Shown here: piece by piece, positions 1 through 11,276 of the stretch
Position numbering within the stretch: position 1 is the stretch's first letter
Layout: each line of letters opens with the position of its first letter
From: Arthrobacter sp. YN
GTDB taxonomy: Bacteria; Actinomycetota; Actinomycetes; Actinomycetales; Micrococcaceae
Reading direction: 5' to 3'
Assembly (NCBI RefSeq): GCF_002224285.1
Contig: NZ_CP022436.1
Span: 1,488,001-1,552,000 of the forward strand
Length of the DNA: 64,000 bases
Translations under genes and position numbers: made by a program
Notes under the pieces: model-generated
The model's input: the letters and a program-made list of their open reading frames with translations, nothing else
The model's database searches: none
What the model was told of the DNA's origin: nothing

Positions 1-2224
<2,224 letters not shown>

Positions 2225-2241
<17 letters not shown>

Positions 2242-2279
2242 AAAGTAAAGTTTTGCACTCTAAGCTACAAAGTGCAAAA
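2225..2279. promoter_or_regulatory. Probable TetR operator
   Basis: A perfect 9-bp inverted repeat TTTTGCACT / AGTGCAAAA lies at 2251-2259 and 2271-2279, separated by 11 bases. A third half-site, TTTGCACT, lies at 2225-2232 and overlaps the GTG start of the TetR gene. Position just upstream of a TetR gene and its symmetry make this the likely operator for the regulator/pump operon. Binding is inferred. Confidence 0.6.
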
Positions 2280-2288
2280 AGAGTCAGA

Positions 2289-2349
2289 AGTTTTTGTACA
2301 GCAGATGCCCTTGAGGGAGGGTCTTAGGGGCGTCTGCTGTACAAAAACT
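2289..2349. terminator. Long hairpin between the TetR promoter region and fumC
   Basis: Near-perfect 22-nt arms (2289-2310 and 2328-2349, one mismatch) around a 17-nt loop. The outer ends are AGTTTTTGTACAGCAGA and its complement, so runs of T flank the stem on both strands. It could insulate the TetR/MFS operon from fumC, or be a regulatory palindrome. Confidence 0.5.
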
Positions 2350-2357
2350 CCGGGGTG

Positions 2358-2403
2358 CGACGACGGCCGGCACCTTTCGTACGAAAGGTACCGGCCGTCG
2401 TCG
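2358..2403. terminator. Palindromic terminator-like hairpin downstream of fumC
   Basis: A 46-nt almost perfect palindrome (23-nt arms, one mismatch) centred on TTTCGTACGAAA lies 24 bases past the fumC stop. It is GC-rich with no T-tract on the fumC strand, as is common for actinobacterial terminators. Confidence 0.55.
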
Positions 2404-2427
2404 TGCTGTTGAGTTTTAGACCAGGAG

Positions 2428-3855
2428 TCAGGCCTTGTGGGCCGGTGCCGTCATGGTGGTGACGTCCAGGGCCTTGTCGAGCTCGGCCTCAGTGACCTTG
2501 CCTTCGCCCTCGCCGACGAAGCCGAGCTTCTCGGTGGCCTGGCGGATGGTCAGGCCCTCCTTGACGGCGATCTTGGCGATCTTTGCAGCGTTTTCGTACC
2601 CGATGAACTTGTTCAGCGGGGTGACGATGGACGGGGAGGCCTCGGCCAGGAAGCGTGCACGCTCCACGTTGGCGGTGATGCCGTCGATCATCTTGTCAGC
2701 CATGACGCGGCTGGTGTTGGCCAGCAGGCGGATGGACTCCAGGAGGTTGGCGGCCATGACAGGGATGCCGACGTTGAGCTCGAAGGCGCCGTTGGTGCCG
2801 GACCAGGCGATGGCGGTGTCGTTGCCGATGACCTGGGCGCAGACCATGATGGACGCTTCGCAGATCACCGGGTTGACCTTGCCAGGCATGATGGAGGAGC
2901 CCGGCTGAAGGTCCGGAATGGCGATTTCGCCGAGACCCGTGTTGGGGCCCGAGCCCATCCAGCGGAGGTCGTTGTTGATCTTCATGAAGGAGATCGCAAT
3001 GTTGCGGAGCTGGCTGGAGCCCTCGATGAGGCCGTCGCGGTTTGCCTGTGCTTCGAAGTGGTCGCGGGCCTCGGTCAGCGGCAGGCCGGTGTCGGCTGCG
3101 AGCAGTTCGATGACGCGCTCCGGGAAGCCGGCAGGGGTGTTGATGCCGGTACCCACGGCGGTGCCGCCGAGGGGAACTTCGGCAACGCGGGGGAGTGCTG
3201 CGTTGATGCGCTCGATGCCGTAGCGGACCTGCGCGGCGTAGCCACCGAACTCCTGGCCGAGCATGACGGGCGTTGCATCCATAAGGTGGGTGCGGCCCGA
3301 TTTGACGACGTCCTTGAACTCCACTGCCTTGCGGTCGAGGGAAGCTGCCAGGTACTCGAGGGCCGGGATCAGGTCGTTGATCAGGGCCGACGTAGCGGCG
3401 ACGTGGACGGACGTCGGGAAGACGTCGTTGGAGGACTGCGAAGCGTTCACGTGATCGTTCGGGTGGACAACTTTGTCGCTCCCGGCGGCCGCGAGGGCGC
3501 GCGATGCGAGCTCGGCAATGACCTCGTTGGTGTTCATGTTGGAGGAAGTGCCCGAACCGGTCTGGAAGACGTCGATGGGGAAGTCGCCGTCGTACTTGCC
3601 GGTGGCTACCTCATCGGCGGCGGCGGCGATGGCCTCGGCGAGCTCACCATCGAGCACCCCCAGTTCGGCGTTCGCCAGTGCAGCGGCCTTCTTGACGCGG
3701 GCCAGGGCTTCGATGTGTGTGCGCTCAAGCGTCTTGCCGGAGATCGGGAAGTTCTCCACAGCACGCTGCGTCTGGGCGCGGTACAGGGCGTTCACGGGGA
3801 CGCGAACTTCGCCCATCGTGTCATGTTCAATACGGAACTCAGTGGTGGAAGTCAT
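2428..3855 (-). CDS. fumC: Class II fumarate hydratase
   Basis: Cytosolic TCA-cycle enzyme that reversibly hydrates fumarate to L-malate; homotetrameric and iron-independent. The 475-residue length matches class II fumarases. The fumarase/aspartase signature [11 protein letters not shown] sits near residue 320. The conserved [11 protein letters not shown] and [13 protein letters not shown] regions are present, which separates it from aspartase and argininosuccinate lyase relatives. It starts at an ATG. It lies downstream of a beta-carbonic anhydrase gene on the same strand with an 87-bp gap containing a hairpin, and close to glpX, a neighbourhood usual in actinobacteria. Confidence 0.97.
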   Translation of the reverse strand: MTSTTEFRIEHDTMGEVRVPVNALYRAQTQRAVENFPISGKTLERTHIEALARVKKAAALANAELGVLDGELAEAIAAAADEVATGKYDGDFPIDVFQTGSGTSSNMNTNEVIAELASRALAAAGSDKVVHPNDHVNASQSSNDVFPTSVHVAATSALINDLIPALEYLAASLDRKAVEFKDVVKSGRTHLMDATPVMLGQEFGGYAAQVRYGIERINAALPRVAEVPLGGTAVGTGINTPAGFPERVIELLAADTGLPLTEARDHFEAQANRDGLIEGSSQLRNIAISFMKINNDLRWMGSGPNTGLGEIAIPDLQPGSSIMPGKVNPVICEASIMVCAQVIGNDTAIAWSGTNGAFELNVGIPVMAANLLESIRLLANTSRVMADKMIDGITANVERARFLAEASPSIVTPLNKFIGYENAAKIAKIAVKEGLTIRQATEKLGFVGEGEGKVTEAELDKALDVTTMTAPAHKA

Positions 3856-3908
3856 GGGGCTAGCTTAGGGCGATTGGACGCCGCACAGAAAACCCGGAGG
3901 GGAGTGCT

Positions 3909-3938
3909 ACGTGCTCCGGCGCCAGGGCCGGAGCACGT
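3909..3938. terminator. Hairpin terminator after the carbonic anhydrase gene
   Basis: Perfect 12-bp stem ACGTGCTCCGGC / GCCGGAGCACGT with a 6-nt loop, 4 bases past the carbonic anhydrase stop on the minus strand and before fumC. Confidence 0.6.
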
Positions 3939-3942
3939 GCTC

Positions 3943-4557
3943 CTAGAGCTTGCCGATCCCGGAAACGAGGGCCGCGCGGCCTTCATCGAGCTTGTAGGAC
4001 AGGCCAATGACAGCCACCCGACCGTCGTCGATGGCGTCGGAAATCACACGCGAGCTGTCAGCCAGGCGGGCGGCGGTCTGCTTGACGTGCTCCACCACCA
4101 TGTCGTTGACGTCTTCCTGGCTGTTGCGCTTGGCCGTCAGGACCGAGGGCGTGATGCGCTCCACGAGGTCACGGATGAAGCCAGGAGGCATCTCACCCGT
4201 TTCGACGGCGGCTTTGGTGGCCTTCACTGCGCCACAGCTGTCATGGCCAAGAATCACAATCAACGGAACCCGGAGTTCGCTGATGCTGTACTCGAGGGAG
4301 CCAAGCACGGCGTCGTCAATGACCTGGCCGGCGGTGCGGACTACGAAGGCGTCACCGAGGCCCAGGTCAAAGATGATTTCGGCTGCGAGCCGTGAATCCG
4401 AGCAGCCAAAAATGACGGCAAAGGGATTCTGGTTCTCGATGAGTGAGGATCGTCGCGAAGCATCCTGGTTGGGGTGCAGGGATTCGCCGGAAACAAAACG
4501 TTCATTGCCCTCGCGGAGACGGCGCCACGCCAGGGCTGGAGTCAGGTAAGTAGGCAC
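3943..4557 (-). CDS. Beta-class carbonic anhydrase
   Basis: Zinc enzyme interconverting CO2 and bicarbonate, supplying bicarbonate for carboxylations. The 204-residue protein has the zinc ligands of the beta class: Cys52 in CSDSR (with the Asp54/Arg56 dyad) and His105/Cys108 in GHDSCGA. It starts at a GTG with an AAGG stretch just upstream. It sits 51 bp behind a DUF4245 gene and ahead of fumC on the minus strand. Assignment to the family is firm; the physiological demand it meets is inferred. Confidence 0.93.
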   Translation of the reverse strand: MPTYLTPALAWRRLREGNERFVSGESLHPNQDASRRSSLIENQNPFAVIFGCSDSRLAAEIIFDLGLGDAFVVRTAGQVIDDAVLGSLEYSISELRVPLIVILGHDSCGAVKATKAAVETGEMPPGFIRDLVERITPSVLTAKRNSQEDVNDMVVEHVKQTAARLADSSRVISDAIDDGRVAVIGLSYKLDEGRAALVSGIGKL

Positions 4558-4608
4558 GAGCCTTACTTTACGACGCCGACACGGCAGTCCGTGAAACTGT
4601 TGCGCCGA

Positions 4609-5310
4609 TTAAGCGGACGGTTGCGTCGACGCAGGGGCTGAGGAGGGCGCGCTTGCCGGCGGCGCCTGCTCTGCGGACTTCACGACGGCGGCAGCGAGCG
4701 TTGCGAACTCATCCAGGCTCGCGGTGCCGCTCAAGATGATGGTGGTACCCCGGTACTCCAGGACCATGCTGCGCTTCTCCTTGCCGGAGTCCCGCAGTTC
4801 CCAATCCTGGCCCCCGGCGTTGCGCGTGCCGGTGACCGGGAGGTTCTCCGTCTGCTGCAAGACCCAGGTGGGGTTGGCCTGGGTGGTCTGGGTGAGGCCG
4901 ATGAAGGCCTCCTTGGGGGTCAGGAAACCAATCTCCCAGGTGGGGACGCCGCTTCCCGTGCCTGATTCCCACCGGGCGTAGTTGGGTTTGAATGTGTCGC
5001 CCGTATCCGGGGTCACCGGTGTGAATCCTGCCACACCTGTGGCATTGCGGGCAATGGCTGCCACGTCAACATCGGGCCGGAAGCCCTCGCCCTTGGGAGC
5101 CGGGTTCATCAAAACGATGGGGAGGAAAGCCAGCACGCAGACAAGCAGGGCAATGACCATGCCAATGACCGACGCATTGGCCCGCTTGGCAGCTTTCGCC
5201 GCAATGACGGGTTTGTAGGGGGCATCCGGGATGGCCTGGGCATCGTTTTGGCTGGCCGCTGCAGCGTCCGATTGGTTCTCGGCTGCGGGCTTGTCCTGCG
5301 TTTCACTCAC
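4609..5310 (-). CDS. DUF4245 family membrane-anchored protein
   Basis: Protein of 233 codons from a GTG at 5310, which has an AAGGGA-type ribosome site in front. The longer upstream frame lacks coding character. The N-terminal ~45 residues are charged and Ala/Gln-rich, followed by one hydrophobic helix (VIGMVIALLVCVLAFLPIVL), so it is probably a single-pass protein with the C-terminal domain outside. The extracellular part carries the DUF4245 pattern around YARWESG and ends in a low-complexity Ala/Ser/Pro tail. Function is unknown. The position beside glpX and carbonic anhydrase is conserved in actinobacteria. Divergent from glpX. Confidence 0.8.
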   Translation of the reverse strand: MSETQDKPAAENQSDAAAASQNDAQAIPDAPYKPVIAAKAAKRANASVIGMVIALLVCVLAFLPIVLMNPAPKGEGFRPDVDVAAIARNATGVAGFTPVTPDTGDTFKPNYARWESGTGSGVPTWEIGFLTPKEAFIGLTQTTQANPTWVLQQTENLPVTGTRNAGGQDWELRDSGKEKRSMVLEYRGTTIILSGTASLDEFATLAAAVVKSAEQAPPASAPSSAPASTQPSA

Positions 5311-5495
5311 CTGTCCATGATCCCTTATCCCGGCAGGGAACACACATCCGGTAACCTCACCACCAGCATCGGGGGCTGTGGTCATCCAACGACTCCGGGA
5401 CCACGTGGCGACTATGATCGTTGATAGAGGAACCCCGGGTTGCCCCGCGCAACCATGTCCGGTCCCGTGAATCGTCACTCGAAGAAGAGGTTCAA

Positions 5496-6533
5496 GTGTC
5501 TCCTGCACCAATGACCCAGCAGTATTCCACGATTTCGCCGTCGCTCGCCGTCGGCCTCGACGAACCCGACCGCAACCTTGCGCTTGAACTCGTCCGTGTC
5601 ACCGAAGCCGCGGCAATTGCCGGCGGCCACTGGGTAGGTTTCGGTGACAAAAACAAGGCAGACGGCGCCGCCGTCGATGCCATGCGTTCATTCCTTCAAA
5701 CCGTCCACTTCAACGGCGTCGTGGTCATCGGTGAAGGCGAAAAAGATGAAGCCCCCATGCTGTTCAACGGCGAGCAGGTTGGTGACGGCACCGGTCCCGA
5801 GTGTGACGTCGCCGTCGACCCCATCGACGGAACCCGCCTGACCGCCCTCGGCATCAACAACGCCCTCGCGGTGCTGGCAGTTGCTGAGCGTGGATCCATG
5901 TTCGACCCCTCCGCCGTGTTCTACATGGAGAAGCTCGTTACCGGCCCCGAAGCCGCCGACATGGTGGATCTGCGCCTGCCCGTCAAGCAGAACCTGCACC
6001 TCATCGCCAAAGCCAAGGGCGTTAAGGTCAACCAGCTCAATGTCATGATCCTGGACCGTGACCGCCACCGCGGGCTCGTGGAAGAAATCCGCGAAGCCGG
6101 TGCGCGCACCAAGTTCATCATGGACGGCGATGTCGCAGGAGCAATCGCAGCAGCCCGCTCCGGAACCGGCGTGGACGCCCTCATGGGCATCGGCGGCACC
6201 CCGGAAGGCATTGTCACCGCCTGCGCCATCAAGTCCCTCGGTGGTGTCATCCAGGGTCGGCTGTGGCCCACCTCGGACGACGAGAAGCAGAAGGCCATCG
6301 ACGCCGGACACGACCTCGACCGCGTCCTGTCCACCAACGACCTCGTCACCTCCGACAACTGCTACTTTGCAGCGACCGGCATTACCGATGGCGACCTCCT
6401 CCACGGTGTCCGCTACCAGAAGGACCGCGTGCTGACCCAGTCCATCGTGATGCGCTCCAAGTCCGGGACGGTCCGCTTTGTTGAGGCCGAGCACCACGCA
6501 TCAAAGTGGGAGACGTACGCGCGCAAGCCGTAA
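5496..6533 (+). CDS. glpX: Class II fructose-1,6-bisphosphatase
   Basis: Gluconeogenic enzyme hydrolysing fructose-1,6-bisphosphate to fructose-6-phosphate. About 345 residues, the usual GlpX size. The metal/phosphate motif DPIDGTRLTALG lies near residue 110, with VIGEGEKDEAPML before it and GIGGTPEGI further on. Of several in-frame starts, the GTG at 5496 is chosen because AGAAGAGG lies 5-6 bases upstream; the ATG at 5511 and earlier codons have no such site. It is transcribed divergently from the DUF4245 gene across about 185 bp. Actinobacteria commonly rely on this class as their only FBPase, so it is probably essential for growth on non-sugar carbon. Confidence 0.95.
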   Translation: MSPAPMTQQYSTISPSLAVGLDEPDRNLALELVRVTEAAAIAGGHWVGFGDKNKADGAAVDAMRSFLQTVHFNGVVVIGEGEKDEAPMLFNGEQVGDGTGPECDVAVDPIDGTRLTALGINNALAVLAVAERGSMFDPSAVFYMEKLVTGPEAADMVDLRLPVKQNLHLIAKAKGVKVNQLNVMILDRDRHRGLVEEIREAGARTKFIMDGDVAGAIAAARSGTGVDALMGIGGTPEGIVTACAIKSLGGVIQGRLWPTSDDEKQKAIDAGHDLDRVLSTNDLVTSDNCYFAATGITDGDLLHGVRYQKDRVLTQSIVMRSKSGTVRFVEAEHHASKWETYARKP

Positions 6534-6560
6534 CCCCCGCGTTGCTGACGCGTCTTTGAC

Positions 6561-6642
6561 GCGAAAAGCGCACTATCGCTCTGCGGCTATCTCCTCGTAC
6601 CTCGTCGATTTGATGCCGCTGACGCGATAGGGCGCTTTTCGC
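6561..6642. terminator. Large inverted repeat downstream of glpX
   Basis: Arms 6561-6579 and 6624-6642 pair at 17 of 19 positions (core GCGAAAAGCGC / GCGCTTTTCGC), and weaker pairing continues inward. It lies 28 bp after the glpX stop, between convergent genes, and probably ends transcription from the glpX side. Confidence 0.55.
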
Positions 6643-6719
6643 TGTCCGGAAGCGATGGTGCCGCGGCTTCCGGCTTCGCGCTGTTGTGGGGAGGGTAGGG
6701 CAGAGCGCGAGGTGTGCCC

Positions 6720-6805
6720 CCACCACCCACTTTGATTTGGGAACCCTGCCGACACACCGTGATCCACGGCGTGTCAGAGTGCCCCGGGCTCAAAGTGGGT
6801 GGTGG
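6720..6805. terminator. Nested inverted repeats between convergent glpX and FemX-like genes
   Basis: A perfect 16-bp inverted repeat, CCACCACCCACTTTGA (6720-6735) and its complement (6790-6805), encloses a second hairpin, GACACACCGTG / CACGGCGTGTC (6751-6761 and 6765-6775). It lies 28 bp after the stop of the minus-strand FemX-like gene, so it may be that gene's terminator or a repetitive palindromic element. Confidence 0.5.
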
Positions 6806-6832
6806 CGGTACGGGTGGATCGCGGGGAAAGGC

Positions 6833-7768
6833 CTAGCGGAGTTTGTCGCGGAGCTTTCTGGCCAGTTGGTAGGCGCCGTAGCGGAGTTTGTTGACCGGGA
6901 GGTCCCAGGTGCCGGCGTAGGAGACTTCGCGGCCGCCGAAGGACTTCTTGAACGCCGTGAACCCGGCCCATTTGTGGTCCGGCTGGTCCTCGGGCGCCAC
7001 GCCCCAGAGATCCACGTGCTTCAAGCCCTTCTCCTTGGCGTCAGCCATGAGTGTCACCAGGAGGGGGATGCCCGCGCTGAGCTTGCGGTGGGTGTCGTCC
7101 AGCGCCGCGTGGGCGTAGACGCGGGTGTCAGCGGAGTCGTAAGCGAAGGCAGCAGCGATGGGTTCGCCCTCCAGCTCCGCTATGAACAGAGTTCCGGCGC
7201 CGTTGGGCAGCAGGGAAGCGGCTACTTGGGTCAGGTACTCGTCGCTTTGGGGCTTGAAGCCGTTCCGGGCAGCTGTCAGATGGAGGAAGTGCAGGAGAAT
7301 CTTGATGTCTGCCGGATCCTGGGAAGCGCGGAAGGTCACGCCCTTCTTGTGGATGTTCCGGTACAGGTTCCGGTTGGTCGGCTTCATGCCGGCCAGGACG
7401 TCTTTGAAGTCGCCGTCGAGGTCCACGATCCAGCTGAGCTCAGGCTGCTGGTTGACCGGGGCGGGACGCAAGCCACGCGCGCGAAGGAGGGGGCCGGCGT
7501 CGGAGGCTGTAAAACCGGCTGCGGCAGGTTCCATCCGGACGAAGACCGCATGCTCCTTCTTGGCCAGGGTTACCAATGCCGCCGTAGCGGCGTCGAACGC
7601 TTCAACGGACTCTGCCACGGGACCGTAGGGGGCGTAGATGACCTTGCCGGCGGGGTTCTTCTCCTCAATGGCGAGGAAGCTCCAGCCCGGGCCGGACTGT
7701 TCGTGGACACGGCGGCCCAGGGAACGCTGGACAGCAGCCCACGCGGGGGTTTGCAGGAAAAACTCCAT
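6833..7768 (-). CDS. FemA/FemB-family peptidoglycan bridge aminoacyltransferase-like protein
   Basis: Protein of 311 residues with the two-lobed GNAT-type fold of FemX/FemAB enzymes. These transfer amino acids from aminoacyl-tRNA to the peptide of lipid II to build interpeptide bridges. Recognisable stretches include the N-terminal FFLQTPAWAAVQ and the C-terminal VDLWGVAPEDQPDHKWAGFTAFKKSFGG motif. It begins 3 bases after the manA stop and is the last gene of the purK-purE-LCP-manA run. The transferred amino acid (Arthrobacter-type walls use Ala, Ser or Thr bridges) cannot be read from sequence. Confidence 0.85.
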   Translation of the reverse strand: MEFFLQTPAWAAVQRSLGRRVHEQSGPGWSFLAIEEKNPAGKVIYAPYGPVAESVEAFDAATAALVTLAKKEHAVFVRMEPAAAGFTASDAGPLLRARGLRPAPVNQQPELSWIVDLDGDFKDVLAGMKPTNRNLYRNIHKKGVTFRASQDPADIKILLHFLHLTAARNGFKPQSDEYLTQVAASLLPNGAGTLFIAELEGEPIAAAFAYDSADTRVYAHAALDDTHRKLSAGIPLLVTLMADAKEKGLKHVDLWGVAPEDQPDHKWAGFTAFKKSFGGREVSYAGTWDLPVNKLRYGAYQLARKLRDKLR

Positions 7769-7771
7769 GGA

Positions 7772-9022
7772 TCAGTTCCCCAGCCCTGTGGTGACGGCAA
7801 AGGCGATGCTGGTTTCCGTGGCTCCCTGGACAGGATGGACGTTCACGGGTGCCTCGAGATCCGGAATGAAGGCGGCCGCGCCGCGCTGGAGGCGGAGGTC
7901 GCTCTTGGGCGAGTCAAGCAGCACCGAACCGGAAACCACCACGACGACGGCCGGTCCGGTTTGCGCCAAGGGAACCGGCTCGGCACCCGGGCCAAGTTCA
8001 ATGCGCTGCAACTGGAATTCCTTGAAGGGCGGCCGGTACAGTTCCTGCCCGAACTCGGTGCCACTGGCCTGGACGCGCGGCACTCCGAGGGCTTCGAACC
8101 GGACGGTTTTCAGCAGTTCCGGAACGTCCACATGCTTGGGGGTGAGGCCGCCACGAAGCACGTTGTCGGAAGAAGCCATGACCTCCACCCCAAGTCCATG
8201 AAGGTAGGCGTGAATGTTTCCCGCGGGCAGGTAAACCACCTCGCCGGGCTCCAGCGTGAGGTGGTTGAGGAGAAGTGAGATGAGGACGCCGGGATCGCCG
8301 GGGAAGGCCTCGTTGATATCCAGCATTGCCGTCAGGGCTTCCCGGTGCGGCTCCAACGGAGCTCCGGCGGACAGGACGGCCACTACCTCGTTGATGGCGT
8401 CGGAGATGTCGCTGCCACCTTTGATAAGGCGGCTGAAAGCTGCCTTGAGGGCGGTGGCTTCGTCGGCGTGGGCGAGATCGGCGATGACGTCCTGGATGAC
8501 GGACGGGATATCCACAGCCGCTGAATCGAGGACCTGTGCCAGGTGCTCAAAGATGCTCCGCGAATCAGCAGGGGAGCGGAAACCACACAAGGCCCTGAAC
8601 GGAGTGAGGGGAAAGACCATCTCCGGTTTGTGGTTGTTGTCGCGGTAGTTGCGATCCGCCGCGTCCGCGGGGATCCCGGCTGCGTTCTCCCGGGCGAAGC
8701 CTTCCCGGGCCTGCTCCAGGCTGGGGTGCACCTGCAAGGACAAGGGCTGTTCCGCTGCCAGCAGCTTGGTGAGGAACGGCAACCGCGGTCCGAATTCAGC
8801 CAGGCTCTCCGCACCCAGGTACCGCTGGGGATCGGACTCGATCAAGGCGTTCAGGGGCTGGGTCACGCCGTTGGGGTGAAGGGCTGTGGAGGGGGAGTCC
8901 GGGTGGGCGCCGATCCACAGTTCGGCTTCGGGGCCACCTGAGGCCGGCCGCCCCAGCAAGTCTGCGATCGCCGTCGTCGAACCCCACGCGTAGGGTCGCA
9001 AAACATTCTCAATCTGGTACAC
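7772..9022 (-). CDS. manA: Mannose-6-phosphate isomerase, class I
   Basis: Zinc isomerase linking fructose-6-phosphate to mannose-6-phosphate, the entry to GDP-mannose and mannosylated envelope polymers. The 416-residue cupin protein has the expected metal-site segments: SLQVHPS near residue 100, NNHKPEM near 130, and the later GNIHAYLHG. It starts at a GTG with AAGGAC 8 bases ahead. It lies between an LCP gene and a FemX-like gene on the same strand. Its product would feed the mannosyltransferase encoded at 30.7 kb. Confidence 0.93.
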   Translation of the reverse strand: MYQIENVLRPYAWGSTTAIADLLGRPASGGPEAELWIGAHPDSPSTALHPNGVTQPLNALIESDPQRYLGAESLAEFGPRLPFLTKLLAAEQPLSLQVHPSLEQAREGFARENAAGIPADAADRNYRDNNHKPEMVFPLTPFRALCGFRSPADSRSIFEHLAQVLDSAAVDIPSVIQDVIADLAHADEATALKAAFSRLIKGGSDISDAINEVVAVLSAGAPLEPHREALTAMLDINEAFPGDPGVLISLLLNHLTLEPGEVVYLPAGNIHAYLHGLGVEVMASSDNVLRGGLTPKHVDVPELLKTVRFEALGVPRVQASGTEFGQELYRPPFKEFQLQRIELGPGAEPVPLAQTGPAVVVVVSGSVLLDSPKSDLRLQRGAAAFIPDLEAPVNVHPVQGATETSIAFAVTTGLGN

Positions 9023-9075
9023 GAAAGAAAGTCCTTATCGTTGCGCTGGACGTGGGGTGGAGGGGATCTGCACGC

Positions 9076-10701
9076 TTACAGCGGTGCGCACTGTCCGTTG
9101 GTGGCTACGAGATCCCGGATGCCTTGCTCATCGCCCTGGGCTTTGAGGCCGTTCAGCAGTTCGATGGTGATCGGGGTGCCGTCCGGTGTGGTGGTCACCG
9201 GAGTGAAATCGGCCGACGGCGAGGGAAGCTGGCTTGCGGGGAGGCGCCCTGCAACGGGCCCGGCCGCCACGATGGTGCCGGCAGCTGCGCCGTTGGGCGA
9301 TACGACGGCGTCATCGGCCTTGGCGGCGTTGGATGACGCCAGGACTTCCTGGACCTTGGAGTGGATGAGGTCGAAGTCGGGCACGGTGGAGAACGACGCG
9401 TCGAAGTCCGGAGGGCCGATGGTGAGCCGCTTGACGGGCTGGTTCTTGGACTTCAGGGCGAGGTCCACGAAGCTGCCCAGCTGGTTGGAAGAAATATTGG
9501 AATCAACAACCTTGGTGCCGGCGTTGGCGATGTCCTCGAACTTGGTCAGGAGGGTGGCCGGATCCAACTGCTTGAGCATGGCCTGCTGTACGCATTGCTG
9601 GCGGGCAATGCGGGCGTAGTCGTCCACGAATTCCCGGGAGCGGCCGTACCAGAGGGCGTGGAAGCCATCCAGGTGCTGGTCACCGGCCGGGATCCAGCCG
9701 TCCGGCATGCCGTGGATCCCGTTGGCTTCATCGGTGACGGGACCACTGATGGGAACCCAGCCGCCGGCCTTGATGCGGATGCCGCCCATGGCGTCGATGA
9801 GTTTGGCGAAGCCATCCATGTCCACCAGGACGTAGGCCTGGACCGTGATTCCGAGCGTGCCGGAAACCGCCTCCAACGTGGCCTGGGCGCCAGGATCGGC
9901 AACGCCGGGGTAGAGGTTCTGGTAGTTGTTGGTGACCTCGGTATTGACGGCATTGATGAGGCATTCGTCGCCGCAGTTGTAGCCCTCAGGGTAGATCTCC
10001 CGCATGGGCGAGCCCTCGCTGAACTGGGCGTTCTGAAGGTTGCGGGGGACGGAGATGATGGCGCTCTCGCCGGTCTTGGCGTCGACACTGATGACGGAGA
10101 GGCTGTCCGGGCGGCGGCCCGTCCTGTCATCCCCGGCGTCGCCACCCATCATGAGGAAGTTGTAGCGCCCGTCCACGGGATCGATCGCCGGGCCGGCATT
10201 GAAGATACTGCCGATGGCGTTCCGGCTGACGTTCAGGACGTAGGCGATGTAGCCCAGCGAGCCGCTGGCAAGCACGGTAGAGGCTGCCAGGACCACGGCA
10301 ATGATGGGCCGCATCCCCGGAGCCAGCAGGGCAGGCCTGATGATCCGCAAGGTGTTGAGGAACAGATAGGCCCATCCCAGAGCCAAAGCCACGAGGACCA
10401 CGATGATAAAGAGCGAACCGACCGGGTGGGTAAAAATACTGAGCAACACGGTGCGGTTCACCAACGCGATGAACAGGGTAACCAGCGCCAGTGCCCACAC
10501 GGTGAGCGTGACGCGCAGCGCCACCCGGCCAAGTTTTCGGTCCCCGGCAACAATCTGGGCGCTGCCGGGGATAAAGAGCGTGAGGAGCACCAGCACGAAG
10601 GCGCGTTTGGTCCGCACCGGGGCGCTGGCCCCGGACGGATAGCGGACGGGATCAGTCAGGGCGGAACCGGGCTGATTCGAAGTCTTGTGCATGGTAGTCA
10701 A
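9076..10701 (-). CDS. LytR-CpsA-Psr (LCP) family cell-wall polymer ligase
   Basis: LCP proteins attach teichoic-acid-like polymers or polysaccharides from undecaprenyl carriers to peptidoglycan, outside the membrane. This 541-residue protein has four or five predicted helices in the first ~165 residues rather than the usual single anchor. The LCP domain follows at about 180-380, with the characteristic NFLMMGGDAGDDRTGRRPDS and the Arg-rich FVDDYARIARQQ region. The C-terminal ~100 residues are Ala/Pro-rich. A TTG start at 10701 is favoured because GGAAGG lies 6 bases upstream; an ATG three codons later is too far. It follows purE by 11 bases, so it is probably co-transcribed. Confidence 0.9.
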   Translation of the reverse strand: MTTMHKTSNQPGSALTDPVRYPSGASAPVRTKRAFVLVLLTLFIPGSAQIVAGDRKLGRVALRVTLTVWALALVTLFIALVNRTVLLSIFTHPVGSLFIIVVLVALALGWAYLFLNTLRIIRPALLAPGMRPIIAVVLAASTVLASGSLGYIAYVLNVSRNAIGSIFNAGPAIDPVDGRYNFLMMGGDAGDDRTGRRPDSLSVISVDAKTGESAIISVPRNLQNAQFSEGSPMREIYPEGYNCGDECLINAVNTEVTNNYQNLYPGVADPGAQATLEAVSGTLGITVQAYVLVDMDGFAKLIDAMGGIRIKAGGWVPISGPVTDEANGIHGMPDGWIPAGDQHLDGFHALWYGRSREFVDDYARIARQQCVQQAMLKQLDPATLLTKFEDIANAGTKVVDSNISSNQLGSFVDLALKSKNQPVKRLTIGPPDFDASFSTVPDFDLIHSKVQEVLASSNAAKADDAVVSPNGAAAGTIVAAGPVAGRLPASQLPSPSADFTPVTTTPDGTPITIELLNGLKAQGDEQGIRDLVATNGQCAPL

Positions 10702-10712
10702 CCGCTGCCTTC

Positions 10713-11276
10713 CTAGCGGGAGCCCCGGTCTGAAGCGTTGGCAGGGGAGAAGACTTCCTCTACTTTGCGGCGCAGGTTTTCGCCCTTCTTGCTGGCGACG
10801 TCATTGAGCTCCTGGGCAAAATCGAGGAGATCTGCGCGGAGCTTCGCGGCGAGTTCGTCCGTTCCCGAGGCCAGCATCCGGACAGCAAGGAGTCCGGCGT
10901 TGCGGGCCCCGGCAATGGAGACCGTGGCCACGGGAACACCTGCAGGCATCTGCACGATGGACAGCAGGGAGTCCATGCCATCCAGGGTCTTGAGGGGCAC
11001 GGGGACGCCGATCACAGGGAGCGGTGTCACTGAGGCCAGCATGCCGGGAAGGTGGGCGGCACCGCCGGCACCGGCGATGATGACCCGCAGTCCACGCTCG
11101 TGGGCAGTCTGGCCGTAGCGGATCATTTCGGTGGGCATGCGGTGCGCAGAAACGACGTCCGCCTCAAAGGGGATACCGAATTCCGCCAAGGCGTCCGCTG
11201 CAGCTTCCATGACGGGCCAGTCTGAATCCGAACCCATCACGAGCCCTACCAGCGGGGCTGTTGCTTCTGACGTCAT
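10713..11276 (-). CDS. purE: N5-carboxyaminoimidazole ribonucleotide mutase
   Basis: De novo purine enzyme converting N5-CAIR to CAIR, working directly after PurK. The class I signature is present: [11 protein letters not shown] at the N-terminus, SAHRMP around residue 44, and [11 protein letters not shown] near 70. At 187 residues it carries a short C-terminal extension rich in charged residues. Its ATG overlaps the purK stop by 4 bases, so translation is coupled. Confidence 0.97.
   Translation of the reverse strand: MTSEATAPLVGLVMGSDSDWPVMEAAADALAEFGIPFEADVVSAHRMPTEMIRYGQTAHERGLRVIIAGAGGAAHLPGMLASVTPLPVIGVPVPLKTLDGMDSLLSIVQMPAGVPVATVSIAGARNAGLLAVRMLASGTDELAAKLRADLLDFAQELNDVASKKGENLRRKVEEVFSPANASDRGSR

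Noticed and set aside
2437..4395. 652-codon plus-strand frame opposite fumC and carbonic anhydrase
   Set aside because: Antisense to two well-conserved genes, composition typical of reversed high-GC coding sequence (runs of Val/Asp/Gly), and no ribosome site or recognisable motif.
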